Positions 58,916-64,000 of a stretch of DNA of 64,000 nt are shown one piece after another (position 1 is the first letter of the stretch; each line of letters begins with the position of its first letter). The notes under the pieces were generated by a model. It had not been told where the DNA came from. It searched no databases and saw only the letters and a list, made by a program, of their open reading frames with translations. Source of the stretch: Stictocephala bisonia (Eukaryota > Arthropoda > Insecta > Hemiptera > Membracidae); NCBI GenBank assembly GCA_035578905.1, contig JAQJVL010000292.1, forward strand, positions 1,059,501-1,123,500, in the 5' to 3' direction. A program made the translations under genes and the position numbers.

Positions 58916-60116
58916 GGTACTGCCAATGAATATTTACTCATATGCTGATGATTGGTGCCTAAATAATAATACAATTTCCATAGTCTAATGTTGCGTACAT
59001 TATATTTTACGCGTATTATATTATTGCGTATTATATAGCTTATGTTTATTTTAACTCAAGTGTAAGAATTTCTCCTATTTACGCCCAATTTCAGTTCAAC
59101 AGTTAAATTTGTAGTCTAAATAGACGTCAATGAGTGGATTTTTTATTACGCAATTTAACATATGTTTGCGTTGTTTACTGACAAGGCTCGGTGTTAAGTA
59201 TTTCCATATGTATGTTTGTCTGTTTGTTTAACACACGACTTGTCTTATCGCGAAAGCTGTAAACAGTTCCCTGGCTGGATCCTCTTTACTACGAGTAGTT
59301 TCAGCCTTGCAGTAAAATAAAAACCACGAACATAATATATTTGTTTTCTCAGAAAATTACTGCCATAAATCCTCTTCCACTTGGTATTTATTTTAATTAA
59401 TTTATAAGTTATATAAAACAGGAAACTAAATGTTTACAGCTTATGTGTACGGCCATATTGTTTTTAAAGAGTGGTAAACATGATAGCTAAAAATTGCAAA
59501 ATCATTCCAAAAATATTCTTTTTATTTTTACAATTTTTAAAACATTTATATACACATATTTTATGTAAATTCACGACATTGTGTATCGTTGGTGTCAATG
59601 TTTAACCTAAACAACATACTTAAATGTCGTGTACCAAAATCACATACAACCTCTTCTTCTTTTAAAACTTTGAAGATTGTATTTGTAAAACAATCATACA
59701 AATACATCATATAGTTTAAATATAATTATTTTAATTGTTCTGAATAAATTTATATGTTCTGAATCGTTATATTTTCAATAATTTCCATCGTACACGTAAA
59801 CTCCCATGTACTCGAAAAGTAAAAGTGATATTTATCTAAAACTGTAAATGATAATAGATTAGGCCTAATTAAGGATAATTTTTACATTCATAATACGTAT
59901 TAACTAATTAAGGTTAAATCATTAGAAAGTCAATGAACATAAGAAAGTCAATTACGAGTTTGAAAGGTTTTTACATTTATGACAAATCACCGTAAAATGT
60001 GAGTATACTTGTTAAATTACTTTTAAAAGTAATAGTTATTGAATAAACAAATATTTGCATTTGTTCAGAGGATGGACAGCATAATATTTGTAATTTTTAT
60101 TTAAGAAAATATTACT
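58916..60116. other. No feature seen
   Basis: AT-rich sequence without a recognisable gene or element. Confidence 0.5.
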
Positions 60117-62917
60117 TGGATAGTCCGAGAGTAAATTGTAAGTGGAGGTCAAGTAAGAATTGGACGGTCCATGTGTATATTGTAAGTGAAGGTCAAGTAA
60201 GAATTGGATGGGTCGTGTGCAAATTGTAAGTGGAGGTCAATATGAAATCTGATGATTTGTGTGTAAATTTCGATGGGAGGTCAAGTTTGAATTGGATGGT
60301 TCGTGTGTAAATTGGAAGGGGATGTCAAGTTCGAATTGGATGGTTCGTGTGTAAATTGCAAGGGTAGGTCAGTTGGAATTGGATAGTTCATGTGTAAATT
60401 GCAAGGGGAGGTCAAGTTTGAATTGGATGGTTTGTGTGTAAATTGCAAGGGTAGGTCAAGTTTGAATTGGATGGTTCGTGTGTAAATTGCAAGGGTAGGT
60501 CAAGTTTGAATTGGATGGTTCGTGTGTAAATTGCAAGGGTAGGTCAAGTTGGAATTGGATAGTTCATGTGTAAATTGCAAGGGGAGGTCAAGTTTGAATT
60601 GGATGGTTCGTGTGTAAATTGCAAGGGGAGGTCAAGTTTGAATTGGATGGTTCGTGTGTAAATTGCAAGGGTAGGTCAAGTTTGAATTGGATGGTTCGTG
60701 TGTAAATTGCAAGGGTAGGTCAAGTTGGAATTGGATAGTTCATGTGTAAATTGCAAGGGGAGGTCAAGTTTGAATTGGATAGTTCATGTGTAAATTGCAA
60801 GGGGAGGTCAAGTTTGAATTGGATGGTTCGTGTGTAAATTGCAAGGGGAGGTCAAGTTTGAATTGGATGGTTTGTGTGTAAATTGCAAGGGTAGGTCAAG
60901 TTGGAATTGGATAGTTCATGTGTAAATTGCAAGGGGAGGTCAAGTTTGAATTGGATGGTTTGTGTGTAAATTGCAAGGGTAGGTCAAGTTGGAATTGGAT
61001 AGTTCATGTGTAAATTGCAAGGGGAGGTCAATATGAAATCTGATGATTTATGTGTAAATTTCGATGGGAGGTCAAGTTTGAATTGGATGGTTCGTGTGTA
61101 AATTGGAAGGGGATGTCAAGTTCGAATTGGATGGTTCGTGTGTAAATTGCAAGGGTAGGTCAAGTTGGAATTGGATAGTTCATGTGTAAATTTCAAGGGG
61201 AGGTCAAGTTTGAATTGGATGGTTTGTGTGTAAATTGCAAGGGTAGGTCAAGTTTGAATTGGATGGTTCGTGTGTAAATTGCAAGGGTAGGTCAAGTTTG
61301 AATTGGATGGTTCGTGTGTAAATTGGAAGGGGAGGTCAAGTTTGAATTGGATGGTTCGTGTGTAAATTGGAAGGAGATGTCAAGTTTGGATTGGATGGTT
61401 CGTGTGTAAATTGCAAGGGTAGGTCAAGTTGAAATTGGATGGTTCGTGTGTAAATTACAAGGGGAGGTCAAGTTGAAATTGGATGGTTCGTGTGTAAATT
61501 GCAAGGGTAGGTCAAGTTTGAATTGGATGGTTTGTGTGTAAATTGCAAGGGTAGGTCAAGTTGGAATTGGATAGTTCATGTGTAAATTGCAAGGGGAGGT
61601 CAAGTTTGAATTGGATGGTTCGTGTATAAATTGCAAGGGTAGGTCAAGTTGGAATTGGATAGTTCATGTGTAAATTGCAAGGGGAGGTCAAGTTTGAATT
61701 GGATGGTTCGTGTGTAAATTGCAAGGGGAGGTCAAGTTTGAATTGGATGGTTCGTGTGTAAATTGCAAGGGTAGGTCAAGTTTGAATTGGATGGTTCGTG
61801 TGTAAATTGCAAGGGTAGGTCAAGTTGGAATTGGATAGTTCATGTGTAAATTGCAAGGGGAGGTCAAGTTTGAATTGGATAGTTCATGTGTAAATTGCAA
61901 GGGGAGGTCAAGTTTGAATTGGATGGTTCGTGTGTAAATTGCAAGGGGAGGTCAAGTTTGAATTGGATGGTTTGTGTGTAAATTGCAAGGGTAGGTCAAG
62001 TTGGAATTGGATAGTTCATGTGTAAATTGCAAGGGGAGGTCAAGTTTGAATTGGATGGTTCGTGTGTAAATTGCAAGGGGAGGTCAAGTTTGGATTGGAT
62101 GGTTCGTGTGTAAATTGCAAGGGTAGGTCAAGTTTGAATTGGATAGTTCATGTGTAAATTGCAAGGTGAGGTCAAGTTTGAATTGGATGGTTTGTGTGTA
62201 AATTGCAAGGGTAGGTCAAGTTGGAATTGGATAGTTCATGTGTAAATTGCAAGGGGAGGTCAAGTTTGAATTGGATAGTTCATGTGTAAATTGCAAGGGG
62301 AGGTCAAGTTTGAATTGGATGGTTCGTGTGTAAATTGCAAGGGGAGGTCAAGTTTGAATTGGATGGTTCGTGTGTAAATTGCAAGGGGAGGTCAAGTTTG
62401 AATTGGATGGTTTGTGTGTAAATTGCAAGGGTAGGTCAAGTTTGAATTGGATGGTTTGTGTGTAAATTGCAAGGGTAGGTCAAGTTGGAATTGGATAGTT
62501 CATGTGTAAATTGCAAGGGGAGGTCAAGTTTGAATTGGATGGTTTGTGTGTAAATTGCAAGGGTAGGTCAAGTTTGAATTGGATGGTTCGTGTGTAAATT
62601 GGAAGGGGATGTCAAGTTTGGATTGGATGGTTCGTGTGTAAATTGCAAGGGTAGGTCAAGTTGAAATTGGATGGTTCGTGTGTAAATTACAAGGGGAGGT
62701 CAAGTTGAAATTGGATGGTTCGTGTGTAAATTGCAAGGGTAGGTCAAGTTGAAATTGGATGGTTCGTGTGTAAATTGCAAGGGTAGGTCAAGTTGAAATT
62801 GGATGGTTCGTGTGTAAATTACAAGGGGAGGTCAAGTTTGAATTGGATGGTTCGTGTGTAAATTGCAAGGGTAGGTCAAGTTGGAATTGGATGATTCGTG
62901 TGTAAATTCCAAGGGGA
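60117..62917. repeat. 44-bp minisatellite, about 63 units, with higher-order blocks
   Basis: Units follow AATTGCAAGGGTAGGTCAAG then TTTGAATTGGATGGTTCGTG and TGTA (44 bp). Main variants are GGGGAGG or GGGTAGG, GGATGGTTCGTG or GGATAGTTCATG, and TTTGAATT, TTGGAATT or TTGAAATT. The rare double unit with CAATATGAAATCTGATGATT recurs at 60232 and 61023 (791 bp, 18 units less one base). The GGAAGG(A/G)GATGTC plus ACAAGGGGAGG set recurs at 61369 and 62601 (28 units). First and last units are the most diverged. No coding potential. Confidence 0.95.
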
Positions 62918-63886
62918 ATTCAGTTGTGATCTGACTGTAAATTAATGTTGAATTTAGTTCAAATTTATTGTTCGGTTGCAGGTTTGAATTGAAGTTCATA
63001 TTGGAGTTCCATAGTGTTGTTTGTGTCCATAATATACAACACAATTAACTCAGTTTGAAGTAGTAAATTACATATTTAATCATCATCATCCTATCAATTT
63101 ACTTGTATGAAGATAAAGCTTGAGATTTTTATTCCATATAAAATTTGATAGCAAACCATATCTAATTGATTCAAAATATTAATAATATAAAATGGTTCTA
63201 GGCTGACATTAAATAGTTGTTATTTGATCAGCGATCAAAGTTCAGACTAATATCTGTTTGGCTCAGATAACAGAAGGATACCGACAGCTCTGACTTGTTC
63301 CCTTCCCTATGGTGAGGTCAGTTCATGGGAACATCAAACAGGATTGTCAGAGTTCTACTTTAAATCAAAATTCACATTTCCCCCTTCGCATACTTCTAGG
63401 TCTAAAGGCTTATGTAATTGTTATCTGACAATATTGTCCATTCAGGTAAAATTGCATCTCAATTTTAATGCATACGGCAACTGGCAATTTACGTAGCGAA
63501 AATAACAAATAATTATACTTTACTGTTACTTCAAAATATATGAAATTAATATATTATTTTTTAAATTATAATATTTTATTTTTGTTTGAATGTTATATTT
63601 TATAAAGTACTTGTAACTTTGAATAGCAGACTTCATGATATACTTGAATTTTCTACAGTTTAATTTGACATCTATTATAATTTTTAATGTATTAAGTGAT
63701 GATTTTTTTGGTGTATTTAGGCTCTAGGTTTACCTTATGTTCCCTTAATATATAAGAGGGCGAAATGGGACATATTTAATAGATTCTTAGGGATTAAAAA
63801 ACTTGACATAGCTAAATAAACTTTATTGAAGGGTATTTTACGTTATATAAACTTAAACATTGGTTTAAATTACTAGACAATAAATA
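62918..63886. other. No feature seen
   Basis: AT-rich sequence between two tandem arrays. No gene recognised. Confidence 0.5.
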
Positions 63887-64000
63887 CTTTCAACTTATTT
63901 ACCGGGTGTCCCACTGAGAGACGGAGAAACTTTCAACTTAAACACCGGGTGTCCCACTGAGAGACGGAGAAACTTTCAACTTTTTCACCGGGTGTCCCAC
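63887..64000 (+). repeat. 43-bp tandem repeat running off the window
   Basis: ACCGGGTGTCCCACTGAGAG-ACGGAGAAACTTTCAACTT plus a variable 3-4 nt spacer begins at 63901, 63944 and 63987, with a partial unit before. Copies are nearly identical and the array continues beyond the window. Confidence 0.9.

Noticed and set aside
60117..62917. CRISPR array
   Set aside because: Regular 44-bp period but no unique spacers; units are contiguous variants of one another in a eukaryotic genome.

Overview
This window is AT-rich, intron-bearing animal DNA packed with nested transposable elements. The mix of element families (non-LTR retrotransposons, Penelope-like elements, Tigger, hAT, piggyBac, Helitron-like, tRNA-derived SINE), the AT-rich introns and the CAAAATG-type start contexts point to an arthropod, most likely an insect. 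That is inference; nothing in the window fixes the species.

Host genes are few. Three exons (7363-7515, 15029-15184, 27078-27286, + strand, all joined in the same splice phase) encode the C-terminal tandem BRCT module of a DNA-damage mediator resembling MDC1, or less closely PTIP. The gene's 5' exons are not recognisable here. Its introns hold about 15 kb of transposons. A second, intact single-exon gene of unknown function lies at 37902-38591 (-). A small ORF at 53705-53965 (+), with a good start context and a mitochondrial-presequence-like N terminus, may be a third.

Layout. 0.2-4.2 kb: a decayed non-LTR element with an unusual Ulp1-protease plus SGNH ORF, split by a second, oppositely oriented non-LTR element. 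4.5-5.5 kb: a (CT)n(CCT)n tract of about 970 bp. 7.4-27.3 kb: the BRCT gene. Its first visible intron has a minus-strand non-LTR element broken by a hAT element with 8-bp target duplications. Its second has a Helitron-like piece, a Penelope-like element (PLE) with a hammerhead-ribozyme motif, and a long LINE whose SGNH-type ORF1 is interrupted in frame by a Tigger. 31.6-33.7 and 39.5-40.8 kb: LINE remnants. 34.3-34.9, 35.4-35.7, 43.3-44.2, 60.1-62.9 and 63.9-64.0 kb: tandem arrays. 42.1-42.8 kb: piggyBac transposase remnant. 44.9-49.5 kb: a PLE interrupted by a 3.5-kb long-TIR DNA transposon, itself carrying a palindromic Helitron-like insertion. 49.7 kb: tRNA-derived SINE. 51.4-52.2 kb: foldback element. 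55.4-55.9 kb: retrotransposon gag remnant. 57-58.4 kb: Helitron-like cluster.

The insertions can be ordered by nesting: PLE, then long-TIR transposon, then Helitron; LINE, then Tigger; LINE, then hAT. Several insertions can be removed on paper with exact restoration of the interrupted reading frame, which fixes target-site duplications and element ends to the base. I did not find an intact new biological system. The most unusual items are the Ulp1-SGNH-endonuclease retroelement, the two hammerhead-like motifs of identical architecture, the unassigned long-TIR transposon with an apparent TATA duplication, and the higher-order organised 44-bp satellite.
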